Source: Tillus elongatus | Lineage: Eukaryota; Arthropoda; Insecta; Coleoptera; Cleridae | Assembly (NCBI GenBank): GCA_964006375.1 | Contig: OZ023264.1 | Coordinates: 11,728,225-11,792,224 of the forward strand | Reading direction: 5' to 3' | Length of the DNA: 64,000 nt | Shown here: positions 24,809 through 36,010 of the stretch, piece after piece | How positions within the stretch are numbered: position 1 is the stretch's first letter | Layout: each line of letters begins with the position of its first letter | The notes under the pieces: model-generated | What the model saw: only the letters and a program-made list of their open reading frames with translations | Databases searched by the model: none | What the model was told of the DNA's origin: nothing | Position numbers and translations under genes: made by a program

Positions 24809-25118
24809 TTTGGAGGCAGCAAGTGCGTTATGGAAGTGAATTTTCATTAAAAAAATGTAATAGCAAATATTTTTCTTTAGTGCCAACAGGCATCAATTTG
24901 GTTACCGGTATAACCTATATAGTAGAAACACTGTACCATATTTTATTATAATAACTTATTGCTTAAAAATGTATAAAAATTTTCCGAAAATAAACTTAAA
25001 ATGTTTCCGAGAAAACTGGTTTCCTAGCCAACTAACTTTAGGTTAATAACATATTAAGTTATTGAAACTTGAAGCATTTAATGAAAATTCGCCACCTAAA
25101 TGCAATTACTGCGTATCG
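24809..25118. repeat. MITE, GGACGCAGCAAGTGCG family
   Basis: Begins 'TTTGGAGGCAGCAAGTGCG' and ends 'CAATTACTGCGTATCGA'. Internal blocks match 7684-7998. No protein is encoded. Confidence 0.65.
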
Positions 25119-25856
25119 ATTTTTGTTCTCACAAAAATGCATCATATTTCGATAAAAAAAATGCAATAATATAAGGGGTATTCGGAAAAAAAATTTAGTT
25201 ATCACCAACGACTTATGGGCCAGCCTGTGATTGTCAAAATAATTTTATAAGATGCATCTCAAGATACCCTCAAGTTTTCAGTGAATTTTTATTTTAAAAA
25301 AAATCACTAATAGAGAGGTATCAAGGGTGAGGCTTTGCAAACATTTTTTCAAATGAGCGCGAACTAGGACACCTAGAACCCACATCCAGGGTCAGTTTCA
25401 ATTATTATATGTTAAATTAACCGATTTCAATGAAACTCGGCAAGTGCCTTTCTTTTATTAATGGCTTGGATGAGTTCGTTAGCCAGGGAAATCGGACGAG
25501 GTTATCCGGAAAAATTTTAAATTTCCTTTCAAAAAAAATTTTTTTTCTCCTAAAATAACAAAGCTGCTTTAATAAAATTTACTATATATGTTGCCTTTGG
25601 AGAGACCTTACTACTTACCCAAATTCAACTTTCTAGATTTATAGAAAATTGAGTTATTTAAATTTTAAATTTTCTTTTGAGAATTTTTTTTTATTTTAAT
25701 GAAATTTTAATGAAATTTGGTGGACATTTTGCACTAGGAAAGGCCTTACTACGTACCAAAAGTAATCTTTCTAAGTTTATAGAAAATTGAGTTAATCAAA
25801 TTTGCAGCATTTAATAAAAATTCACTACCATAACGCACTTGCTGCGTCCCGAGCTT
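25119..25856 (+). repeat. Segment C fragment plus R1 subfamily right arm
   Basis: 25119-25280 is segment C ('CGACTTATGGGCC', 'CTCAAGATACCCTC'). From 25290 an R1 subfamily copy without a TA core runs to the MITE-type end 'ACGCACTTGCTGCGTCCCGA' at 25851. Confidence 0.55.
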
Positions 25857-26312
25857 TTTGTTTTTGACGCCATCTGCGACGCCATTCTAGACTCCGGCTC
25901 TAGGAGCCGTCTGTTTTTCATTGTGAAGCTGTCCTCTGCCCTGATCCTGTGGGAGGAAGAGGTGTTGTACTTGACGGAGGAGCCCCGCACCAGACAACCA
26001 GGGGCCTCCGCAGCGTTTCAACAGTGCTATACGCAACGTTGAGTCACATCCTCGATGGCAGAGGGGTTCGGATGGAGCCGAGCGGTCGGTGGAATCCCAA
26101 GCTGAGTGCTTCATTTGTCTGTGTAATTTTTTTGAAGCAAAGATAATATAATAAGATAATTTATCGGGAAACATGTAGTCGGTTGCATTGTATTCAGCTT
26201 GATAGATTCACTACAGTTGGCATTGTGTGAGTTCAATAGATTTTTAATGGACCAATGTGCCAATTTTAGCCGTGTTTCTGATTTTTTTTGTGCATCTTTT
26301 TTTATTTTATTA
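25857..26312. other. Unidentified segment with GC-rich island
   Basis: 25870-26100 is much richer in G and C than its surroundings and is open on both strands for 60-95 codons. The plus frame reads 'DAICDAILDSGS' and 'LILWEEEVLYLTEEPRTRQ'. No family is recognised. It could be a captured gene fragment or part of an unknown element; the LINE copy follows. Confidence 0.35.
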
Positions 26313-28467
26313 TTTCGACAACACACCACGAGGCTTACAGCCGAAATACTATCTTACTGTGGGTGTCGACAAGGAGGAAAGAGGCAACTTGTTAATTCTG
26401 TACTTGAAGGTTCAGAGGAGAAGGAAAAACATGCGCCGGCAAGGAATTCCACAACTTGGAAGTCCTCGGGATAAAAGAGCGGGCATAACAAGATGTTCTA
26501 TGTCTGATGACCTGGACAGTAAAAAGGTGCATTCGCTCTGTTCCCCTGGTAGATCTGTTGGGGGCAGCAGGTGGAGGAACTATGGAAGAAAACTCCTCTG
26601 AGCATTGCCCGTGAGATATCTATAAAAGAGAGAGAGGTTACCAACGGCACGTCGGTGATCAAGGGATGGCAGCCTTTGGGTGAGGGTAGGGTCACCAATG
26701 AGACGTATAGCTCTTTTCTGAATGGAGTCCAGGATAGCGAGTGTAGAAGCAGCAGCAGCACCCCAGATGTGCGAGCAGTATTCGAGGTTTGGCCTTATTT
26801 GTGAAGTATATAAGGTATAGAGATTAGCTGGTGAAAAGTATTTGCGAGCCCGGAAAAGGAAACCTAATTTCTTAGCAGCTGCTTCTGCAATTTATGTGAC
26901 ATGTTGGTTCCAACTGAGATTGCGATCCACAGAAATGCCAACAAGTGAAAAGGACTCATTACTTTGAATAACTTGTTTGCTCATTGTGATGGTTCTAGGG
27001 CTGGTGTATCTTTTATGAGATAGAAAGCAAGACTGAGATTTGGTGGGGTTGAATTGTACAAGTTTTCTACTTCCCCAGTCTAATATTTTTTGGAGATCCA
27101 CGGAGACAGAACCCTCCATGAGTCTGCGATCCTCATCTAATTGGGCCAAAGAGACAGGCTTATTGTATATTTGAGTGGAGAGTGCTGTCGTCCGCGTAAC
27201 TGTGAACTGGGTTGGAAGTGCTAAAGAGGAGGACATTGATCTGGAGTAGAAACAAAGTAGGGGCTAAAGCTGAACCTTGAGGAATTCCTGCATTAATTGG
27301 ATATAGTTTAGAGGAATGGCTATCCACGACAACAGAAATGCTTCGGTTGGACAGGAAGTTTGCTGTCCAGGTACAGAGTTTTGGTGGTACGCCATACGCC
27401 GGAAGTTTATTAAGCAGCGTTGCGTGCCAGACCTGGTCGAATGCTTTGGATATGTCTAGAGCGACAATCTGGGATTCGCCGTGTAGTTCCATAGACTTGT
27501 TCCAAGAATGTGTGACAAAGGAAAGGAGGTCGGCAGTTGATCTGCGCTGACGAAATCCATACTGCCTGTCGTGGATTAGACTGTGCCTTTCAAGAAATTT
27601 TTGTAATTCGGTGTTTATATACTTTTCCATCACTTTACAGATGACTGAAAGGAGATAAATAGGCCTGTAGTTGCTAGGAAGCGCTTTGGGTCCTTTCTTG
27701 GGGACGGGTTGTACTCTACTCGAGCAGTTTTCCAGTTACTAGGGAATATGCCTCTATGGTAAGATGTCTGAAACAGACGAGTCAGGAGAGGGGCAAGTTC
27801 TGGTGCACATTTTTTGAGAACAATTGCTGGGATCGCGTCAAGGCCAGATGCTTTCCTGGTATTAAGAGAAGACAGCATCTTTCGTACCTTCTTAGTTTTG
27901 AAAATGATATCCGTCATTTTATGCGCGACATTGGGGACTATTGGTGGTTGAACATTTGGAGGTGGGTTGAGAGTAGAATTGCCGGCGAACAACGAGGCAA
28001 AAAGTTCAGCCTTGCCTAGGGCGGTAGAAATAATTTCATCTCCTAAAACAAGAGGTGGAAACGTGCTCTTGCAGAAATTGTTCCCAATAGATTTAGCAAG
28101 AGTCCAGAAGGGTTTGCTGCCGTTGGAGCTTAAGAGGACTTTGTTTTTGATGTGGTTATTAAACGATTTTTTTGCCTCAGAAAGAATGCGGACATAGCGG
28201 TTTCTTGCGTCGTTAAATGCTTGACGATTTTGTTGACTGGGATTGTGTAGAAGCGTTTTGTGAGCTTTGACCTTTTCAAGTCTCGCCTTGTCACAAGATT
28301 TAGAGAACCAGGGCTTGCACCATACCAATTGTGAGTGCAAAAGGCCATGCCCTGTGTTTGATTTGCATTGAAGCTTATGCCTTCGACTGAGCAGCAAAGT
28401 TGAATTTTGTGATCTTTTATATAAATTTTGTTCCTTCGTTGGATTGGAGTCAATGAGTTATACTCAA
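26313..28467 (-). pseudogene. LINE copy 2 (CR1/Jockey-type), frameshifted
   Basis: The longest copy of this non-LTR retrotransposon. 27630-28397 encodes the region between endonuclease and RT ('KPWFSKSCDKARLEKVKAHK', then 'RKASGLDAIPAIVLKKCAPEL'). 27160-27633 encodes the RT palm with 'ALDISKAFDQVWH', 'IPQGSALAPTLFL' and the catalytic YADD. 26892-27236 and 26498-26761 encode the C-terminal part. These blocks are in different frames, so the ORF is broken at least twice. The endonuclease domain is missing. The 3' end lies at 26313 next to T-rich flank. Confidence 0.88.
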
Positions 28468-29480
28468 GATTAACGTATACAATTTTTTTCTCGTATCTTG
28501 TATAATAACAATGGTATTAAGCTTTACCGTAGAAATGCGTCACCCTGTTTATAGGTAAACAGATAAAAACTTACACTAAACCCGGATTGAATTCTAGTGG
28601 GCCTAGCTTGCACTCATTTGAAGAAATCTTTTTGAAATTAAAAAGTCGCGGTCTCCTCAATAACCATTTTTTTTGTATCAAAATTAGCTAAAAATTATAG
28701 ATTGTTGAACCATAATATTAACTAAAACTACTGCCAAAGCATCAGAGAAAGGATCTATTTGAAATGAATTTTCTGGAAATATTCTAGTATAATGAAGGAC
28801 AATGACGGTTGAAGCTGAAACTTAAGGGTTTGCAGCACACTTTTTTTGCCACAGTTTCTTTTCATAACCCGTATTTGTTTCAGGTTACTTGCCTAAATGT
28901 TGCCAATTTTGACGTTTCAAATCGCGACTTTGGCGTTTTGAGCAAAACCGCAAATTTTTTTTCTTTAAATTCCTATAATTTTTTGCCTTTAAACTTACAG
29001 ACCTAAATTTTGGTACGTCGTCTTTATAATACAAACATGCGTACCAAATTTAGTTGCCATTACTTTGTTATTTCCGGAGACATAATTTTTTTCATAAAGA
29101 AAACACAAAGTTTTCTGAAAACACCTGGTCCGATTTTTCTCGATAGCGAACTTATCCAAGCCACTTTGTAAAAACTGGAACCTGTGATGAGCACTAATAA
29201 GTACACTTGGAGAACCCAAATCACCACAACACATATTTAAGAGACCTTACGATCGTTTCGTTGACCATGTCAACATCTTCAGAGAATTTTTCTTCCTCTG
29301 AAGATGTTAACATGGTCAAAGAATCGGTCGTAAGGTCTCTGAAATATGTGTTGTGGTAATTTGGGTTCTCCAAGCCACTTGCAAAAGGACGGTACTTACC
29401 AAATGTAACCAAAATCCGGCTGTTAATTCTTTGAGTTATTTGAAGTTTCATCAAGCTAGATAACGTCATAGTGGTCAATC
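28468..29480 (-). repeat. Segment C plus R1 right arm, inverted
   Basis: 28468-28560 is segment C ('TTACCGTAGAAATGCGTCACCCTG' type edge). 28640-29480 carries the R1 arm in the same orientation as 15676-16262 and is interrupted at 29167-29369 by a hairpin insertion. Confidence 0.6.
29167..29369. mobile_element. Hairpin insertion with 11-bp target duplication
   Basis: The R1 sequence 'CCAAGCCACTT' is present on both sides (29156-29166 and 29370-29380). The roughly 203-bp insert contains a near-perfect inverted repeat, 29209-29369, whose arms run from 'GGAGAACCCAAAT' through 'TAAGAGACCTTACGA' to a loop near 29290 ('GAGAATTTTTCTTC'). No coding capacity. The element class is unknown. Confidence 0.6.
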
Positions 29481-29759
29481 AGCTGCAGAATAAGCTTACA
29501 AGTTGCACATCAGCAGGCGACCAATTAATCGAACTGGCCACAAAACTTACATACCATTAATTAATTCTATAGTTTAATTTGACCACTGAATAACAATGTT
29601 TCTTCGAGAAGTGAATTTCGACATTAGTGTTGATCTACTTTTAATAAAGCATTTATTTATTTATTTATTATTTATTGAAATTAATAATAGTGCAGCACGT
29701 TGAATCATAGCTTCCACATAGATGTGATAATCTACTCTTCTCAGAAAGACATTCATATA
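29481..29759. other. No gene recognised
   Basis: AT-rich flank of the hAT element, with a short (TTTA)n run at 29650-29675. Confidence 0.45.
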
Positions 29760-30042
29760 CCTGTACCCAGCGCCGGCCTTAACCACCCAGGCGCCCCGGG
29801 CGAGTCAATCATTTGGCGTCCTTTATTATATGATAATGATATAATACTTATGTATAATTATATATTAAAATAATAAAAGTTAATTGGGTAGCACATTTGT
29901 TTTAAATTTAAGATCACTCTAAGCTTCTCTGGCAGTTGGTTGAACTCGAAACATGTTAAAACTTTACTTTTCTAGCTTTTTTGTCAGCAAATTCTCTAAT
30001 AAGACAAACAAAATCTCGTTTTTCTGCAACTTTTTTTTTTAA

Positions 30043-31433
30043 TTTCGACAACACACCACGAGGGCTTACTGCCTAAATACTATCGTACCGTGGGTGTCGA
30101 CAAGGAGGAAAGGGGCAACTTGTTAATTCTGGACTTGAAGGTTTGGAGGTTCAGAGGAGAAGGACAAACATGTTCCGGCAAAGAATTCCATAACTTGGAA
30201 GTCCTCGGGACAAAAGAGCGGGCATAACAAGGTGTTCTGTGTCTGGAGACCTGGACAGTAAAAGGATGCATTCGCACTATTCCCCTGATAGATCTGTTGG
30301 GGGCAGCAGGTGGAGGAACTATGGAAGAAAGCTCCTCTGAGCACTGCCCGTGTAGATATCTATAAAAGAGAGAGAGCTCACCAACGGCACGTCGGTGGGC
30401 AAGGGATGGCAGCCTTTGGGTGAGTGTAGGGTCACCGATGAGACGTATAGCTCTCTTCTGAATGGAGTCCAAGATAGCGAGTGTAGAAGCGGCAGCGGCA
30501 CCCCAGATGTGAGAGCAGTATTCGAGGTTTGGCCTTATTTGTGAAGTATATAAGGTATAGAGATTAGCTGGTGAAAAGTATTTGCGAGCCCGGAAGAGGA
30601 AGCCTAATTTCTTAGCAGCCGATTCTGCAATTGAAGTGACATGTTGGTGCCAATTGAGACCTCGATCCACAGAAATGCCAACAAGTGAAAAGGACTCATT
30701 ACTTTGGATAACTTGGTTGTTCATTGTGATGGGTCTAGGGCTGGTGTATCTCTTATGAGTAAGACAGCAAGACTGAGTTTTGGTGGGGTTGAATTGTACA
30801 AGATTTCTACTTCCCCAGTCTAATATTCTTTGGAGATCTACGGAGTCAGAATCCTCCATGAGTCTGCGATCCTCATCTAGTTGGGCTAAAGAAACAGGCT
30901 TAGGATATTGTATATTTGAGTAGAGAGTGCTGTCGTCCGCGTAACTGTGAATTGGGTTGGATGTGCTAGAGAGGAGGTCGTTGATGTGGAGAAGAAACAA
31001 AGTAGGGGCTAAAGCTGAACCTTGAGGAACTCCTGCATTAATTGGATATAGTTTAGAGGAATGGCCATCCACGACAACAGAAATGCTCCGGTTGGAGAGG
31101 AAATTTGCTGTCCAGGTACAGAGTTTTGGTGGTAGGCCATAGGCCGGGAGTTTATTAAGCAGCGCTGCGTGCCAGACCTGGTCGAATGCTTTGGATATAT
31201 CTAGAGCGACAATCTGGGATTCACCGTGTAGTTCCATAGACTTGTACCAAGAATGGGTGACAGAGGAAAGGAGGTCGGCAGTTGATCTGCGCTGACGGAA
31301 TCCATACTGTCTATCGTGAATTAAACTGTGTTTTTCGAGAAATTTTAGTAATTCGGTGTTTATATACTGTTCCATCACTTTAGAGACGACTGAAAGGGGA
31401 GAAATAGGCCTGTAGTTGCTAGGAAGCGCTTTG
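30043..31433 (-). mobile_element. LINE copy 3 (CR1/Jockey-type), 5'-truncated, RT frame open
   Basis: A non-LTR retrotransposon fragment whose RT-to-C-terminus frame is uninterrupted (open region 30080-31489; the first ~20 codons are flanking hAT sequence). RT blocks: 'ALDISKAFDQVWH' (codons 95-107), 'VPQGSALAPTLFLLHINDL' (154-172) and the catalytic YADD (183-186). A C-terminal region follows with 'IRPNLEYCSHIWGAAA' and 'KLWNSLPEHV', typical of CR1/Jockey-type proteins. It lacks endonuclease and promoter, so it is immobile. The 3' end abuts T-rich sequence (the poly-A side on the minus strand). Confidence 0.88.
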
Positions 31434-31890
31434 TTTCCATGGATAGTGGGGTCAAACTGGTCAATCTGGTTTGAGACATTGTAGACCACAAGTAGGTTTT
31501 TATCAATTTTAGTTTGGAAAAACTGCGTTCACCACTTGCAACAGTCACTGGTATTGTTAACAGAATACGCAACGATATCCAGGTGTTGGGATATAATTCT
31601 TGAAGGTTATGCTTCTTGATAAAGTTGAAGGCTTCAATAGGCTTGCTTGATTGTCTTCAAGATAATGTTGCAGGCCTAAAATTTCATCGCACAACAAATT
31701 GCCATCGATATCTGATTTAAAGTTGACAGTTAACTCTTCCTGTAATTTAGCATAATGTTTTAATAATCGTTCTTGTTTTGATTCTTTTTTATGCTAAACA
31801 AGAAACTCCACGTCGTAGAAAAATCTTGCATCTGTTCAAATCATTCGTTTATAGATATAAGCACGGTATCCAAAAGAGCATTAAAAAATT
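31434..31890 (-). pseudogene. hAT transposase C-terminal dimerisation region
   Basis: Minus-strand translation gives 'VTVASGERSFSKLKLIKTYL' followed by 'STMSQTRLTSLTPLS', the conserved C-terminal hAT dimerisation motif found in ZBED-like and hAT proteins. The upstream part (31590-31790) reads, with breaks, as hAT-like sequence. The very C-terminus (an 'EFADKKARK' type tail, in a shifted frame) lies on the other side of the LINE, at about 29960-30020. Confidence 0.75.
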
Positions 31891-31967
31891 CACGGCGTCC
31901 CTGTGCCCCGGTGCCCTGGGCGACCGCCTGGGTCGCCCCTGCCCCTAAAGCCGGCGCTGCCTGTACC

Positions 31968-32280
31968 CATAAATTACTGAAAGGTTACATTACTCGAGTT
32001 TTAACGAAAAAATGTCAATTTTCACCAAATCACCCCTCCATTTATCCCCTACCCCTTTTAGAGCGATTTTACCCAAAAACAATCCGAACCGTTCGTTTAT
32101 CGGGTGCTAACTGTATTCCAAATTGGAAGACATTATCTCAATTCGTTATAAAGTTATCGTGGTTACAATCAAACAGACATACAGACCGAGAGACAAAAAA
32201 AATCGTTCCCAAATCATGTTTTCTATGTTTTGACACTTTTTACGATGTTTAAGGGAATTTTTTTTTTGAAATTTTTGTCG
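31968..32280 (-). repeat. Dispersed repeat R4, second copy
   Basis: Inverted relative to 21991-22330; shares 'TACTCGAGTTTTAACG', 'CCCTACCCCTTTTAG', 'GGGTGCTAACTGTATTCC' and 'ACAGACCGAGAGAC' type blocks. Confidence 0.6.
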
Positions 32281-32815
32281 CCGAAGCGATACCTCCCAAC
32301 GTATTGGCGATGTGGAAGTAATACAATGTCTAATACAAAATAAGCTGAGGGAACACATATTTTCAGTTGTTATAGTAATGTCAAGGTGACTATCGTGAGC
32401 TCAATCACTTAATAAATTCGACCTTGTGTCGACTTTATTTCATAGAATTGGAAAACCTGTAATGGAATCCCAACAATGAGAGGACTCACAAGAACCTGTG
32501 ACTAACACATATTTGTCTATTATTTATAGATATATTTGGTTTGAATGAGTCAAAAAATATGAATATTGAAAAAAAACACAGCATTTTATCGCCATTATCA
32601 TAATCATAATTGAAGCATGCGAATTTAAACTCTGAGTCACTGGCTAATGTGGTTGAAGAAGTAACTGTCCAAGTAATTAAATTAATATTTTGGTATGCAA
32701 ATGCTAAACTTGTATTTCGAAACAAAAAAATAGCGACCTGACCCGACCTAAACATAAAGATGCCATTATTACTGACCTCCTATAATAATTATGTATTTAT
32801 TTTTTGTTTTTCAAC

Positions 32816-32818
<3 letters not shown>
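32281..32818. other. No gene recognised
   Basis: AT-rich, with no repeat shared with the window and no supported ORF. Confidence 0.45.

Positions 32819-32910
<92 letters not shown>
32819..32910. repeat. (TA)n array left of the mariner
   Basis: About 92 bp; a mariner-type element is inserted at its end. Confidence 0.97.
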
Positions 32911-32914
<4 letters not shown>

Positions 32915-33335
32915 GGTCGCTGATCAGTCTGGAAACGGTCGATTATCCGGGAAAATATACAAGGTGTCGAAAAAAGTTTTATACAAAAGTTTTTGGGTTC
33001 TTCAATGTCTACTAGGCGGTGATAATTTCATTTATACAGGGTTGGTCATACAGGCGTGGCACACCAATATTAATTTTTTTTTAATGGAACACCCTATATA
33101 TTATTCGATATTTCAATCCTTCTCTTAATTTTGAGCAACATTTATCAGAAGCATGATGTACATAAACTCAATCGTTTCCGGGTAAAAAAATAAATAAAAA
33201 TAAACGCTATTGTTTTTAAAATCTATTGGATGAAGAACAAAAATAAATGAAAAGTAGAATATCTCTTGAAAACAATCTGTGAGTGTGAAAAGAACCGGTT
33301 GCGATGTTTTTAACATTGTTTGAAATCCTATTTTA
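32911..33335 (+). repeat. Left long terminal inverted repeat of the DD41D mariner
   Basis: Matches the reverse complement of 34558-34983 with few differences. It contains internal 'TATACAGGGTTGGTC' and 'ACACCCTATATATTATTCGA' type blocks that echo the terminus itself. Confidence 0.85.
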
Positions 33336-34431
33336 TAAGATGTTCAAAGTGTTCTCCATTGACCTCCTGACAATAATGAATTCGCTTAACAAAACATTGC
33401 ACTGCATTTACAAGAGCGTTTTGAGGAATGTTATTAATTTCATGCACAATCCTTGCTTGCAACTCTTCAATATTCTGCGGTCTATTTTGGTAAATTAAAT
33501 TTTTTACATGAACCCACAAAAAAAAGTCAAGCGGTGTCATGTCGGGAGACCTAGCTGGCCATTCAATAGTTCCCCTGCGCCCTATCCATCTGCCAGGAAA
33601 GGTTTGATTCAGATATTCCCGTACCTCAATTCCAAAATGAGGGGGTGCCCCATCCTGCTGAAACCATATTTCTTCCGCTGGTAGATTTGGGTCGTTATTG
33701 TTCGGAAATAATCGACTAACGTCTGTAACAATTGATTCTTGCAAAAGTGTCAAATATCGAGCAGAGTTCAAATTACCGTGTATAAAATAAGGTCCTATGA
33801 TATGTCCACCAATAATAGCACACCAAACATTTACTTTTTGCGGTCTTTCGGTGTGAATTTGTTCCATCCAATGTGGGTTTTCGTCTGACCAGTACCTACA
33901 GTTGTGTCGGTTGACTTGTCCATTCAAACAAAATGTATATTCGTCGGAAAACAAAATGTGGTTGGCAAAGTTAAAATTTTGGCGTAACTTCTCCATAATA
34001 AGTTCACAGAACTCGATTCTGCGATCAAAATCGTCTTCACTCAGTTCTTGCAATAAATGAATTTTATATGGACGGAACTTTTCCCGCTTCGTAATCTTTT
34101 GAATTGAATATCGACTCATATTGTGATTTAAAGCCAATTGCTGTGCCGAAGTTTTCGGATTTTCCACCACATCCAATATTACATTCAAAGAATTTTCTTC
34201 ATTTGTAACGGTTACTGGCCTTCCAGTTCCAGGTTTATCCTTAATACCGCCAGTTTCGTGAAAACGATGCAAAGTTTTCGAAACTGTGGATTTGGAGATC
34301 GATTCCCGCTCAGGATGCAACTCATTGAACATAATCACCACTTGAGCAAAACTTCGTGTTCTATCACCGTACCCTATCATCATTAAAATTTCGATACGTT
34401 CGGTTTCACTTAAACTTGCCATTTTGCACAA
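33328..34431 (-). CDS. Mariner-type transposase, DD41D
   Basis: A 367-codon cut-and-paste transposase; the methionine at codon 4 ('MASLSETERIEIL') is an equally likely start. The N-terminal half has paired-type helix-turn-helix regions ('SKSTVSKTLHRFHETGG' around codons 47-62, 'SAQQLALNHNMSRYSIQKI' around 95-113). The catalytic domain has D163 in ILFSDEYTF, D260 in WFQQDGAPPH and D302 in SPDMTPLDFFLW. The 41 residues between the last two aspartates give the DD41D signature of the rosa group. No stop or frameshift is seen. The ORF slightly overlaps the left inverted repeat. A relic of a related protein lies at 21.6-22.0 kb. Confidence 0.93.
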   Translation of the reverse strand: MCKMASLSETERIEILMMIGYGDRTRSFAQVVIMFNELHPERESISKSTVSKTLHRFHETGGIKDKPGTGRPVTVTNEENSLNVILDVVENPKTSAQQLALNHNMSRYSIQKITKREKFRPYKIHLLQELSEDDFDRRIEFCELIMEKLRQNFNFANHILFSDEYTFCLNGQVNRHNCRYWSDENPHWMEQIHTERPQKVNVWCAIIGGHIIGPYFIHGNLNSARYLTLLQESIVTDVSRLFPNNNDPNLPAEEIWFQQDGAPPHFGIEVREYLNQTFPGRWIGRRGTIEWPARSPDMTPLDFFLWVHVKNLIYQNRPQNIEELQARIVHEINNIPQNALVNAVQCFVKRIHYCQEVNGEHFEHLIK

Positions 34432-34557
34432 AAACTGTTGACACTAAATTACTAATGTTTCAAAACTGTTGACACTGAATGAATGTTTGACATTCGTTGT
34501 CCTGGAAACATTTTAAAACAAAAGAATAATACTGCGTTTCTTATGGGCATCTTATCT

Positions 34558-34979
34558 TATCTTGGGATTCCAAACAATGTTAAAAACATCGCAACCGGTT
34601 CTTTTCACACTCACAGATTGTTTTCAAGAGATATTCTACTTTTCATTTATTTTTGTTCTTCATCCAATAGATTTTAAAAACAGTAGCGTTTATTTTTATT
34701 TATTTTTTTACCCGGAAACGATTGAGTTTAGGTACATTATGCTTCTCATAAATGTTGCTCAAAATTAAGAGAAGGATTGAAATATCGAATAATATATAGG
34801 GTGTTCCATTAAAAAAAAAATTAATATTGGTGTGCCACGCCTGTATGACCAACCCTGTATAAATAAAATTATCACCGCCTAGTAGACATTGAAGAACCCA
34901 AAAACTTTTGTATAAAACTTTTTTCGACACCTTGTATATTTTCCCGGATAATCGACCGTTTCCAGACTTATCAGCGACC

Positions 34980-34983
<4 letters not shown>
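34558..34983 (-). repeat. Right long terminal inverted repeat of the DD41D mariner
   Basis: Starts near 'GATTCCAAACAATGTTAAAAAC' type sequence and ends at CGACCCTGT; pairs with 32911-33335. Confidence 0.85.

Positions 34984-35061
<78 letters not shown>
34984..35061. repeat. (TA)n array right of the mariner
   Basis: About 78 bp; the right half of the array that the mariner interrupts. Confidence 0.97.
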
Positions 35062-35064
<3 letters not shown>

Positions 35065-36010
35065 ACCAATAATTAAAAAAATAATGAGCCGATTTTGATG
35101 ACATTTGGTACGTGCCTTCCTTTTGTAAGTGGCTTGGACAAGCTTAGCCAGGAAAATGAGAGCAGCTTATCCGGGAAGATTTTGGGCTTTCTTTCGGAAA
35201 ATTTTTGTATCTCCGAAAATAACAGAGTTATGACAACCACTATCTCAAACTTACCCTATATACCAAAATTCAGATCTATAAGTTTAAAGAAAAAAGTTAT
35301 AGGCATTAAAAAAAAATGGGTGCCACTGGTGATCAGAGGAAAGCACCAGAACAAAATATTTTGTGTAACTAGCAAAACCAATTGAATATTACATACAACA
35401 GTTAAGTTTTCTTGACGCAAAAAGGTCAAGAAGTAGCAGAAAAAATATTTGAAAATTTTATAAAGTCGCGATTTGAAACGTCAAAATGTGCAATTTTCAG
35501 ACAACAAAACTGAAACAAATACGGATTATATAGAAAAAGTGTCGTAATAAGTGTATTTTACAAAGCTTTAAGTTTCAGCTTTAACCATAATTGTCATTCA
35601 TTTTACTAAAATATTTTCGGACAATCTATTTCACATAGACCCTCTTTCTGATGCTTTGGCACTAGCTTCAGCTATAGAGTTTATGACTTAATAGTCTATA
35701 TTTTAGCAAAATTCGTTCATGAGAAGACCGCGACTTATGAATTTTAAAAAGATTTCTTCAAATGAGCGCGAACTAGAACCCCTAAAATCCATATACGGGG
35801 TCAGTTTCAGTTTTTGTCTGGTTACACATATACAGGATGACGCATTTCTACGGTAAAGCTAAATATATCCGTTATTATACAAGATATGAGAAAAATTTAT
35901 ATACGTTATTTATAGGTCAATCGAGGTATTTTGACAATCACAAGTGGCTCTTAAGTCGCTGGTGATACACACTTTATTTTTTTTAATAGAACGCCTTATG
36001 TTATTGCATT
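35062..36010 (+). repeat. R1 right arm and segment C
   Basis: 35090-35760 follows the R1 order of blocks and includes the unoccupied version of the retrozyme target (35389-35400, TTACATACAACA). From 35825 segment C begins with 'ATACAGGATGACGCATTTC'. Confidence 0.7.

Larger units (their letters stand above)
29768..31959 (-). mobile_element. hAT-family DNA transposon remnant containing LINE copy 3
   Basis: The termini are inverted: CAGCGCCGGC on the left and GCCGGCGCTG on the right. An exact 8-bp target duplication, CCTGTACC (29760-29767 and 31960-31967), is the hAT hallmark. Minus-strand coding remnants match the hAT dimerisation region. LINE copy 3 is inserted near the end of the transposase reading frame. 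Without the LINE the element is about 0.8 kb, so the transposase was already largely deleted. Confidence 0.88.
32911..34983 (-). mobile_element. DD41D mariner (rosa-like), apparently intact
   Basis: A 2073-bp element bounded by ACAGGGTCGCTGAT...ATCAGCGACCCTGT. It sits inside a TA microsatellite, consistent with the TA target of Tc1/mariner elements. The inverted repeats are about 425 bp long and nearly identical, which suggests recent insertion. The single transposase ORF is complete. It may be autonomous. Confidence 0.9.

Noticed and set aside
29209..29369. Transcription terminator or microRNA hairpin
   Set aside because: The enclosing 11-bp target duplication shows it is an inserted element. 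There is no evidence for a regulated transcript.
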